From Candidatus Poribacteria bacterium WGA-3G (GTDB taxonomy: Bacteria > Poribacteria > WGA-4E > WGA-3G): a stretch of 22,550 nucleotides of DNA. The stretch is taken from the NCBI GenBank assembly GCA_000406005.1, contig ASZN01000024.1:4774-27323 (forward strand), read 5' to 3'. Below are positions 5,769 to 13,679 of the stretch, one piece after another. The first letter of the stretch is position 1. Every line of letters begins with the position of its first letter. The position numbers were made by a program, and so were the translations under genes. The notes below the pieces were generated by a model. That model was not told where the DNA came from, searched no databases, and worked only from the letters and a program-made list of their open reading frames with translations.

Positions 5769-7061
5769 ATGGAAACCACCACTGATTTAGCACATCACAT
5801 CCAATCTATCCGTCTTGTTGACACACATGAGCACATGCGTCGCGAATCCGATTGGGTCGAGAATGGACCCGATATCCTCCAAGATTTGTTCGGTAACTAT
5901 GTGCCTGCTGACTTACACACAGCGGGTGCTTCGCCGGAATCCATGCGTAATTTGATGGATGCGTCCCGAGACGTTACATCGCGATTTGAAGGCATTCGCG
6001 ATGCGTGGGAAGCAATACAATTCACCGGATACGGCGAGGCAGTCAGTCTCATCGCGAAACACATCTATGGACTTGACGAACTGACGGGCGATGGACTCGC
6101 GGGTGCCGATACCCTAAAGACGCTGCAAACCCCCGGCAAACGTTATCACATTTTACACGACATCGCGAATCTTGACCATATCCAAACCGACGATTTCAGC
6201 TGGCCCTGCGATCCGGACACATCTGGCCCTGATTTCTTTCTCTACGATCTCTCGTGGGCAACATTCTGTAACGGGCAGGTTGATCCGAGTGCTATCCACG
6301 CCGAAACCGGTATTGAAGTCAAGGACCTGCCTTCTCTTAAACACAGCATGGATGCACTTTTCGCCAAGCATGCACCGTGTGCTATCGCCGTAAAATCGCA
6401 ACACGCTTACAACCGCACCCTCAATTGGATCGAAAGGAGCGATGCCGACGCTTCCGCTGCACTCAATGCTGTGCTAACAAAACCGGCTGGAGAGATCGAT
6501 GAAGCGACACGACTTTGCCTCGGCGATTGGTGCTGGGCGCGCGGTGTCGAACTCACCATCGAACACAACCTCCCCTTCAAAATCCACACCGGTTACTATG
6601 CCGGTAATGACCGGATGCCGCTGCGACGTATCTCCGCAGGGAATATGTGTGCCTTGTTCGCGCGTTATCTTGATGCCAAGTTTGTGTTGATGCATATCGC
6701 TTACCCTTACAACGATGAACTCGTCGCGCTCGCGAAACATTATCGTAACATCTGGGTCGATTTCTGCTGGGCATGGAGCATTGACCCTTACAGTTCGCGC
6801 GACTTCCTGCGTCGGTGCATTCATGCCGTTCCGTCAAATAAGTTATTCGCCTTCGGTGGCGATACGCAGTGGCCGACGAGTGCGATGGCGTACGCGATTC
6901 AGGCGAGAAACGAGGTACGACGCGCCCTTGAAGCCGAAATCGCCGACGGCTATTTCACCGAGAAACAGGCGATGGCACTTGCGACCCGTATCATGAATAC
7001 GAACCAGTACGACTGCTTCGATATTCACGGCACGCGTGAGAACATCGCGAAAGCCGCGTGA
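5769..7061 (+). CDS. Amidohydrolase-superfamily metal-dependent hydrolase
   Basis: A 430-residue TIM-barrel amidohydrolase of the Amidohydrolase_2 kind, cytoplasmic (no signal peptide). The expected metal and catalytic residues are all visible: H20 and H22 (VDTHEHM), a candidate bridging lysine K209 (AIAVKSQ), H273 (KIHTGYY), H309 (LMHIAYP) and the strand-8 aspartate D365 (FAFGGDTQWP). The HxH...H...H...D set suggests a working enzyme. The layout, with an N-terminal 'Y-G-L-D' helical insert, also recalls uronate-isomerase relatives, so it could be an isomerase or a decarboxylase rather than a hydrolase. The substrate cannot be read from sequence. I take ATG 5769 (METTTDLAHH) over ATG 5739 because taggagag stands 5 nt upstream. 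It converges with mtnA 23 bp away, where a 10-bp palindrome (aaaccggttt, 7068-7077) sits. Confidence 0.85.
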   Translation: METTTDLAHHIQSIRLVDTHEHMRRESDWVENGPDILQDLFGNYVPADLHTAGASPESMRNLMDASRDVTSRFEGIRDAWEAIQFTGYGEAVSLIAKHIYGLDELTGDGLAGADTLKTLQTPGKRYHILHDIANLDHIQTDDFSWPCDPDTSGPDFFLYDLSWATFCNGQVDPSAIHAETGIEVKDLPSLKHSMDALFAKHAPCAIAVKSQHAYNRTLNWIERSDADASAALNAVLTKPAGEIDEATRLCLGDWCWARGVELTIEHNLPFKIHTGYYAGNDRMPLRRISAGNMCALFARYLDAKFVLMHIAYPYNDELVALAKHYRNIWVDFCWAWSIDPYSSRDFLRRCIHAVPSNKLFAFGGDTQWPTSAMAYAIQARNEVRRALEAEIADGYFTEKQAMALATRIMNTNQYDCFDIHGTRENIAKAA

Positions 7062-7084
7062 CACACTAAACCGGTTTGTCGGAC

Positions 7085-8125
7085 TCACGCCTCCCGCATA
7101 GCCTTCAGGCTCTCTGTGTAAGGGGCGCGTGCGACACCTTTTTCCGTAATAATCGCTGTGACTAACGCTGCAGGCGTGACATCAAATGCCGGACTATAGA
7201 CTTTCACGCCTTCAGGGGCGGTGAGTTTCCCGAAACCCTCCGTTACCTCTTCCGATGCGCGTTGCTCGATCGGGATCTGGTCACCGGTTTCGAGCGCGAA
7301 ATCGAGCGTAGAAGTCGGTGCAGCGACATAAAACGGGATGCCGTGTGTCTCCGCGAGGATAGCGACGTTATAGGTACCGATCTTGTTTGCGGTGTCGCCG
7401 TTTGCGGCAATCCGATCGGCGCCGACAATAACGCACTGGATTCTGCCCTCTTTCATGACTTGCGCAGCCATGTTATCACAGATAAGGGTTACATCAATCC
7501 CGGCTTGCATAAGTTCCCATGTCGTGAGGCGTGCGCCTTGTAGTAAAGGGCGCGTCTCATCGGCGTAAACTTGGATCTGCTTCCCTGCTTCGTGTGCGCT
7601 AAACATCACTGCGAGTGCCGTGCCGTAGTCGGATGTGGCTAATCCACCGGCGTTGCAGTGCGTCAGGATCGTATCATTTTCGTTCAGCAGTGCCATACCG
7701 TGTTGCCCGATAGCCCGACACATCGCTTTATCTTCATCGATAATCTCCAAAGCTTCAGCGAGTAGTCCCTCTTTGAGGTCAGGTATCGGAAGGTGGCTAT
7801 TCTCTTCCGCTGTTTTGGTGATTCTATCGAGTGCCCAAAAAAGATTAACGGCTGTCGGTCGCGAGGTCGCGAGATAATCGGTCGCGGATTTGAGTTCAGC
7901 AGCGAATTCTGTGTAAGTTTTCGCCGTGGAGCCCCAAATTCCGAGGACGGCACCTAAGGCACCAGCGATTCCGATAGCGGGGGCACCGCGAACACGTAAG
8001 GATTTAATCGCCTCCCAAGTTGATGGGAGATCGTCGCAATAGATATGCTTGAATTCATTGGGCAACAGCGTCTGGTCGATCATCCGAATTCTGCCGTCTG
8101 CCCACTCAATTGTTGAAACTGCCAT
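7085..8125 (-). CDS. mtnA: S-methyl-5-thioribose-1-phosphate isomerase
   Basis: A 346-residue enzyme of the methionine salvage pathway. It converts 5-methylthioribose-1-phosphate to the ribulose-1-phosphate form. The family runs through the whole length: TIEWADG and IDQTLLP at the start, RVRGAPAIGIAGALG (44-58), THCNAGGLAT with catalytic C157, ETRPLLQGARLT (190-201), and VGADRIAANGD with catalytic D237. The related eIF2B-alpha fold explains the C-terminal half. No other mtn gene is in the window, so it is an orphan here. It lies 77 bp downstream of the acetolactate-synthase-like gene on the same strand. The best Shine-Dalgarno (aggagg) is 15 nt before the ATG, farther than usual, but no better start codon exists between. 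Identity is very secure. Confidence 0.96.
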   Translation of the reverse strand: MAVSTIEWADGRIRMIDQTLLPNEFKHIYCDDLPSTWEAIKSLRVRGAPAIGIAGALGAVLGIWGSTAKTYTEFAAELKSATDYLATSRPTAVNLFWALDRITKTAEENSHLPIPDLKEGLLAEALEIIDEDKAMCRAIGQHGMALLNENDTILTHCNAGGLATSDYGTALAVMFSAHEAGKQIQVYADETRPLLQGARLTTWELMQAGIDVTLICDNMAAQVMKEGRIQCVIVGADRIAANGDTANKIGTYNVAILAETHGIPFYVAAPTSTLDFALETGDQIPIEQRASEEVTEGFGKLTAPEGVKVYSPAFDVTPAALVTAIITEKGVARAPYTESLKAMREA

Positions 8126-8140
8126 TTTTGGGGGTGGTAT

Positions 8141-8146
8141 CCTCCT
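8141..8146 (-). promoter_or_regulatory. Distant Shine-Dalgarno of mtnA
   Basis: On the minus strand the sequence reads ctaaaggagg, then 15 nt, then ATG. The core is as strong as possible but about twice the usual distance. The only in-frame codons between are ATA, CCA, CCC, CCA and AAA, so the ATG still looks right. Confidence 0.5.
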
Positions 8147-8202
8147 TTAGAAAAAACGAAGTATATCCGAAAGTCGATAGACTTAAGATTATGATTCGTC
8201 TA

Positions 8203-9840
8203 TTAGATAGGACACGTTAGTTGTCCAAGCGCATCGGTCAAGCGTAAGTTTTCCGCGTAGTTTACTGGGCAATCAATGACTGACGGAACCTGTTGATTGA
8301 AAGCATCTTTGAGTATAGGAACGAGTTCGTCGCTCGCTTCAACTCTATAACCTTTAGCACCGAAGGCTTCGGCGTATTTGACGAAATCAGGATTTGTGAA
8401 GTCGATGTGCGCGGGTCTACCGAATCCGTTCATCTGTTTCCACTCAATAAGCCCGTAAGCCTCATCGTTGAAGATAAGTGTGACGAAAGGTACACCGGTT
8501 CGGACAGCGGTTTCGAGTTCTTGTGAGTTCATCATAAATCCGCCATCGCCGCAGATTGCCAGACATTTACGATCGGGATAGATGAGTTTGGCGACGAAAG
8601 CCCCCGGAAGCGCGATCCCCATGGATGCGAATCCGTTGGAGATGATACAGGTGTTCGGTTGATAGCACGGATACATGCGTGCTATCCACATCTTGTGTGC
8701 GCCGACATCCGAGATGAGGATATCGTCTTCAGCGAGTACGGAACGGACATCGCTCAAGATTTTTTGCGGTTTCATCGGGAACTCTGCGTCATCTCGGTGT
8801 TCGTTGAGTTGGTCGATTATGATTTTCCGGAGCGTATTTGAGGCATATTCTGCGTCTTTTGGGTAGATTTCTTCTGCCATGAGGTGTCTGAGGCTCTGTC
8901 GAATATTGCCCACCATCTCGACATCAGTGATGTAAGAGGCATCGGTTTCGCTCGGTTGTGTATCAATATGGATAAGTTTTTTGTCTCGGTTCGGGTTCCA
9001 GAGACGTGGATGGTATTCGACGATATCGTAACCGATAGCGATAACAAGGTCAGCACGGTCAAACCCGCAGGAGACGAAATCGTGTGCTTGTAACCCGACA
9101 CTCAGGAGCGAGAGTCGATGTGTCCACGGGATGCTGCCTTTGCCCATGAAGGTGTGTGCGACCGGAATATTCGTCATCTCGGCGAATTGCGTGAGCATTC
9201 GAGCGGCGTTTTGGCGGACAACGCCGTTTCCTGCGAGGATAATAGGCTGTTTTGCGTCGTTAATGAGCTGCGCCGCACGTTGCAAGCAGGAGGCGATAGG
9301 TTCCGTCTCACTCGAAAAATCGTGTGGGATAGGTTCTGCATCGATTTGCATGCTTGCGACGTCTTCAGGAAAATCGATGTGTGTCGCACCGGGTTTTTCA
9401 CCGGTAGCGAGTTTGAAGGCTTTGCTTATCGATTCCGGGATGATTTCGGGGAGATGGAGAAGCGTATTCCATTTCGTCATCGGTTTGAAGACGGAGACGA
9501 CATCCATGTATTGGTGCGATTCCTTGTGCATCCTGTCCAAACTCGCTTGTCCGGTGATGGCGACGAGAGGTGCTCTATCCATATTGGCATCAGCGACTCC
9601 GGTGACAAGGTTCATGGCTCCGGGACCGAGCGTTGCGAGACAGACACCTGCACGTCCAGTGAGGCGACCGTAGACATCCGCCATAAAAGCGGCACCGCGT
9701 TCATCACGGGTCTGAATAAATTGAATCTTAGACTCCAATAAGGCATCCATAAGATCCAGGTTTTCTTCACCCGGTATCCCGAAAATGTAGTCAACGTTTT
9801 CGTTTTCTAAACATTTAACGGTGAGTTCTGATGCTTTCAT
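8203..9840 (-). CDS. Acetolactate synthase-type thiamine-diphosphate enzyme (large subunit)
   Basis: A 545-residue ThDP-dependent enzyme of the acetolactate synthase (IlvB/AlsS) group. It probably joins two pyruvates, or pyruvate and a 2-oxoacid. The order is PYR domain, central domain, PP domain. The ThDP-activating glutamate is E47 (TRDERGAAF), followed by GRLTGRAGVCLATLGPGA. The ThDP/Mg motif is GDGG at 431-434, ending at N458-D459 (FNDEAYGLIEW). The end, VIDCPVNYAENLRL, resembles catabolic AlsS (VPVDYSDNINL) more than biosynthetic IlvB. No regulatory small subunit (ilvN/ilvH) and no acetolactate decarboxylase is next to it. It could feed branched-chain amino acids or acetoin, or be another 2-oxoacid lyase. 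The start is ATG with taagga about 13 nt upstream. It is transcribed away from the protease gene. Confidence 0.88.
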   Translation of the reverse strand: MKASELTVKCLENENVDYIFGIPGEENLDLMDALLESKIQFIQTRDERGAAFMADVYGRLTGRAGVCLATLGPGAMNLVTGVADANMDRAPLVAITGQASLDRMHKESHQYMDVVSVFKPMTKWNTLLHLPEIIPESISKAFKLATGEKPGATHIDFPEDVASMQIDAEPIPHDFSSETEPIASCLQRAAQLINDAKQPIILAGNGVVRQNAARMLTQFAEMTNIPVAHTFMGKGSIPWTHRLSLLSVGLQAHDFVSCGFDRADLVIAIGYDIVEYHPRLWNPNRDKKLIHIDTQPSETDASYITDVEMVGNIRQSLRHLMAEEIYPKDAEYASNTLRKIIIDQLNEHRDDAEFPMKPQKILSDVRSVLAEDDILISDVGAHKMWIARMYPCYQPNTCIISNGFASMGIALPGAFVAKLIYPDRKCLAICGDGGFMMNSQELETAVRTGVPFVTLIFNDEAYGLIEWKQMNGFGRPAHIDFTNPDFVKYAEAFGAKGYRVEASDELVPILKDAFNQQVPSVIDCPVNYAENLRLTDALGQLTCPI

Positions 9841-10046
9841 AAGATATATTTTCCTTAATTTTTAGTTGTTTACATTTTTTTGCCGGGGCAACTGTGCCAT
9901 ATTCGTTATGATACTGATTCGATACAAAAGATTTGTTTTTTCTTCCTGCATACCATACCATTTAATAATATAACAGATTGCGTCTAACAATTGCAATTTT
10001 AAAAAACACAATATAAAGGTTCCCTTAACAGGTAAAGATACGAAAA

Positions 10047-13000
10047 ATGATAACAAGAGATACATTTATTTTTTTTATTTTCGTTTTATTCGTAAATGTG
10101 CAGATCGTGTTCGCGCAAAGTCCTTCAGACGGTTTCTCTCCTATCGCCTACACTCCCGGTGAACTAATTGTGCGTCTACATTCGGATGCCTCTCGCGAGA
10201 CGTTTGAGGCGTTGAGTCGCAAACTCGGCGCGCACTCGGTTTCACCCATATTCTCACCGGCTACACCTGCCGGACAACATCCACGTCTTCGTCGCAGTTA
10301 TCTGGTTCGGTTTCCAGTAGAATGGGAATTGGAACCGTTGCGACGACGGTATGCGAAGCACGCCACGGTTGAAGCGGTTGAGGTGAATCGGCTGAACCGA
10401 CCGTGTGCTGCAGTCCCACCGACCGACCCGAACTACGGCGAACAGTGGAATCTATCTTTAATTAATATGCCGGAAGCCTGGCGTATCGAACAAGGGAACC
10501 CGGAAGTAACGGTAGCTGTCGTAGATAGCGGTATAGACACACGGCATCCGGAGTTCCGATCGCAACTTTGGCAGAATGTCGGTGAGATCCCCGGGAACGG
10601 TATTGACGACGATGTGAACGGCTACGTTGACGACATCAACGGTTGGGATTTCAGCGATGCGCCGACGCTACCGGGCAGTGGCGACTGGACAGTACGCGAT
10701 AACGAACCTGAAGACGAAAATGGACACGGGACGCAGGTCTCTGGTCCTATCGCAGCCGCAGCGAACAACGGTGTCGGGATCGCGGGAATCGCGTGGCAGT
10801 GCCGTCTGATGCCATTGAGAGCGGAATTCAAATATGGCGGCGGTGGTTACCTTCAGAATGACGATGTCGCAGCGGCTATCGTCTACGCTGCTGATAACGG
10901 TGCGCGTGTGATTAATATGAGTTGGGGGGACACGGTAAATGCCTTCATCATAGAAGATGCCATCGCTTATGCGGACGCGCATGGGTGCATACTGATCGCT
11001 GCTGCTGGAAATAATGGGGCCGTTGGATCGTGGTACCCTGCCGGACTTGAAACCGTTATTTCGGTTGCCGCACTTGGAAAGGAGAAGCAGCTGTCTGGGA
11101 TTTCCAACTTCGGTGCGACGATCGACATCGCTGCGCCCGGTGAGGAAATCCTGAGTACCGATTTGAACGGTGGGTATCAGCACTTCTCCGGTACGTCACT
11201 GGCGGCGCCACATGTGGCTGGCGTCGCTGCACTCGTTGTGTCGGCACATCCGAATTATACCAACACAGAAGTTCGAGACGTGCTTATCGCTACCGCAGGA
11301 CAACTTTTCGTGAGTCCACTCGTTGGAGCCGGTTCGCTTGATGCCTACGCAGCACTCACTGCACCGATGGAACTCATCGCGAAACTTGATACCGTCCGAG
11401 TGCCGACAGAAACAGCAGAATCGGAGCGTACTGGAACAATCGAGATTTTCGGTAGTGCTGGTGGTGCCGGGTTCAGTACGTATTGGTTAGAATACGGGAT
11501 TGGTGAAGTGCCGGTTCTATGGTTTCCCTTGGGAGCGTCGCAAGCGAGACCCCAATTAAATGCCTGCTTATACAAGTGGGAGACATCTGCCTTAACGAAG
11601 GGCAAATACACAGTGAGGCTCAGCGTCGAATCGAAAAATGGAGAAATCAAGAGGGACAGAACCGTTGTTGGCGTACGTCATGCGGCACCTCTTATTTCTA
11701 AGCGCACGTCACAACCTTGGTTTTCTGGAGACCGTGTTTCGTCAGTGATTATGTGGGAAACGGATGAACTCGCTACCGGTAAAATAGATATTTTTCAGAC
11801 AAATGGGGACATCGTTGGCACCGCTTATTCGGATTCAGAGAATTTTTTGCATATTGTAAACGTATCCGAGTTAGGTATCCCTCCCGGTGCTTACATGTAC
11901 CGTTTGTCGGTAGAAAACCGCGCTGGGTTCCTTCGGATTGATGATAACGATGGACTGTTGTATAAGATTGAAGTACAAGACGCACCGATTGATCCCCTAT
12001 ATCTTTCGCGAGATGTTTCGGCAGATCGCGGGTTGAATGCCGTTGGTACACCGGTGGACCTGAACGGCAACGGGAAATTTGAACTCGTCACGACGGAGAT
12101 AGGGACAAATATAGCGCAGATTTTTGAGATCGCGGACGACGGTGCATTCAGCCGAATCTTCTCGTTCAGCGAACCGTTCTTGCCGCGGGCGATCGCGGAC
12201 ACCGATAACGATGGATACTTGGAGATATTGTGTAATCCACCGGAAGTGGCATTTTTGCTGGAGCAATCTGGGCAAGGCGAATTTCCGACTGAACGTATCT
12301 GGGAAGTGCAAGGCAAGTGGGGTAGAACCATCGTAGACGCGGATGTAGATGGTGCCGCTGAAATTTTGGCGCGCGACGATGCCACTAACGCTATTTTGGT
12401 TTATGAGGCTGACGGAGATAACAGCTACCGCAACACTGCGATCCTCGAAAATCCGACGTTAGGGAACAATGGACTCAGCGCGAATCTTGCTACCGGCGAT
12501 TTTGATGGCGACGGACAGATAGAGATTTTAACTGCCGATGAAGACGGCGATGTTTTTATATACGAGACAGATGGAAACAACCGATACAGCCAAACATGGG
12601 TAACGAGATTGAACGAAGGTGAACCAGAACTTTTTGCGAGTGGAGACATGGATGGTGACGGTAAGGATGAGTTCGCTATCTGTGCGAAGACCGGCACCGA
12701 GGTCGGCCCGATAGCACTCGATATCCGCTACAACCATTGGCTTCTAACTCTCTTTGCCTCGGATGGCGATGATAGCTATCGACCCGTCTGGATGCAACGG
12801 ATTCGAGATGTACAAGACGGTGGAAACGGGATGACGATTGCGGATGCGGACACCGATGGACAAAATGAATTGTGTATCGCTGTCGCACCGAACTTCTATC
12901 TCGTGCGGTACGATGGCAGAGATTACCGTCCCATCTGGCACCATACGGCGACGAACACGCTCAATCCGATTGTGGCGGATCTCAATGGAGATGGCGAAAA

Positions 13001-13667
13001 CGCGCTGCTGTTTAATAGCGACAATGTTTTAACCGTCTTCACGACATCTATAGCCTCAAACAGGCAATCGGGACATCAACAATCAACTGTTGCGACCCGA
13101 CGACCGCGGTTAAGTGATGCGATATATTCACCACCGAATCACCTTTCATTGGTATTCGACAAACCGATGGGCGTTTCCGCGACGTACGCTGGACGCTACC
13201 GTTTACACAAGTACGGCAGTACAGACAGCGGCCTGGAGATTCATGCACCGCGTTCAGCGATCCTTGATAAGAGCGGGCAGCGGGTTCTTCTGACGTTTCC
13301 TGCTGCTGTTTTTCGTACCGGTAATCGCTATCAGATTGAGGTGGGACAAGTTTCGGATACGGACGGTGCCGACCTCGCGGATGATGCGAGGATGTTAACA
13401 ATAACGTTGCCGGCACCGCAGTTAGCTGAAACCGTCGTTTATCCGAATCCAGCAGCGTGTGATCAGGTTACGTTTGATAAACTGCCTATAGGGACTCACA
13501 TTGATATTTATGATGTCAGTGGGAACTGTATCGCGTCGTTTGCGAAGACGGAACGTGAGCGGGATAGAAAAGTGTGGGACATCTCTGGTATCAGTAGCGG
13601 TATCTATATCTATGTGCTTTCCTCTGAAACGGATCGGCGCGTCGGCAAACTCTCTGTCATCCGGTGA
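10047..13667 (+). CDS. Secreted subtilisin-like (S8) protease with FG-GAP propeller and C-terminal sorting-type tail
   Basis: A 1206-residue exported serine protease. The signal peptide is about 1-23 (cut near VFA/QS) and a propeptide-like stretch (ELIVRLHSD) is near 39-47. The catalytic domain spans 130-435: D160 (VAVVDSGIDTRHPEF), H227 (NGHGTQVSG), oxyanion N322 (AAGNNG) and S384 (SGTSLAAPHVAG). A likely calcium loop is GNGIDDDVNGYVDD (183-196). Two Ig-like beta domains follow (about 440-545 and 550-643). Seven DxDxDGxxE-type FG-GAP motifs lie at 671, 718, 764, 818, 867, 933 and 978; the seventh lacks the Glu. Seven match a seven-bladed propeller. A Big_5/SbsA-like Ig domain (about 1022-1120) precedes the tail VYPNPA...DVSGN...W...GIYIYVLS...GKLSVIR. 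That tail resembles T9SS type-A sorting domains. It presumably degrades extracellular protein. Transcription comes from the 206-bp AT-rich divergent gap. Confidence 0.93.
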   Translation: MITRDTFIFFIFVLFVNVQIVFAQSPSDGFSPIAYTPGELIVRLHSDASRETFEALSRKLGAHSVSPIFSPATPAGQHPRLRRSYLVRFPVEWELEPLRRRYAKHATVEAVEVNRLNRPCAAVPPTDPNYGEQWNLSLINMPEAWRIEQGNPEVTVAVVDSGIDTRHPEFRSQLWQNVGEIPGNGIDDDVNGYVDDINGWDFSDAPTLPGSGDWTVRDNEPEDENGHGTQVSGPIAAAANNGVGIAGIAWQCRLMPLRAEFKYGGGGYLQNDDVAAAIVYAADNGARVINMSWGDTVNAFIIEDAIAYADAHGCILIAAAGNNGAVGSWYPAGLETVISVAALGKEKQLSGISNFGATIDIAAPGEEILSTDLNGGYQHFSGTSLAAPHVAGVAALVVSAHPNYTNTEVRDVLIATAGQLFVSPLVGAGSLDAYAALTAPMELIAKLDTVRVPTETAESERTGTIEIFGSAGGAGFSTYWLEYGIGEVPVLWFPLGASQARPQLNACLYKWETSALTKGKYTVRLSVESKNGEIKRDRTVVGVRHAAPLISKRTSQPWFSGDRVSSVIMWETDELATGKIDIFQTNGDIVGTAYSDSENFLHIVNVSELGIPPGAYMYRLSVENRAGFLRIDDNDGLLYKIEVQDAPIDPLYLSRDVSADRGLNAVGTPVDLNGNGKFELVTTEIGTNIAQIFEIADDGAFSRIFSFSEPFLPRAIADTDNDGYLEILCNPPEVAFLLEQSGQGEFPTERIWEVQGKWGRTIVDADVDGAAEILARDDATNAILVYEADGDNSYRNTAILENPTLGNNGLSANLATGDFDGDGQIEILTADEDGDVFIYETDGNNRYSQTWVTRLNEGEPELFASGDMDGDGKDEFAICAKTGTEVGPIALDIRYNHWLLTLFASDGDDSYRPVWMQRIRDVQDGGNGMTIADADTDGQNELCIAVAPNFYLVRYDGRDYRPIWHHTATNTLNPIVADLNGDGENALLFNSDNVLTVFTTSIASNRQSGHQQSTVATRRPRLSDAIYSPPNHLSLVFDKPMGVSATYAGRYRLHKYGSTDSGLEIHAPRSAILDKSGQRVLLTFPAAVFRTGNRYQIEVGQVSDTDGADLADDARMLTITLPAPQLAETVVYPNPAACDQVTFDKLPIGTHIDIYDVSGNCIASFAKTERERDRKVWDISGISSGIYIYVLSSETDRRVGKLSVIR

Positions 13668-13679
13668 TCGTTTGTGTTA

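Noticed and set aside
7068..7077. aaaccggttt palindrome between the amidohydrolase and mtnA as a terminator
   Set aside because: A 10-bp palindrome without a loop and without a T run; too weak to call, although it may contribute to termination from both sides.
9118..9741. A 207-codon plus-strand frame opposite the acetolactate-synthase-like gene
   Set aside because: It is a shadow of a clearly coding minus-strand gene with complete ThDP motifs. Its composition (Arg, Cys, Asp rich) fits no protein family.
9988..10018. ttgcaa ... tataaa as promoter of the subtilase gene
   Set aside because: The spacer is only 15 bp and the -35 is poor; the region is AT rich and such matches are expected by chance.
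10668..11183. A 171-codon minus-strand frame inside the subtilase gene
   Set aside because: It lies opposite the catalytic domain with D, H and S all in the plus frame. It shows no ribosome site or family motif.
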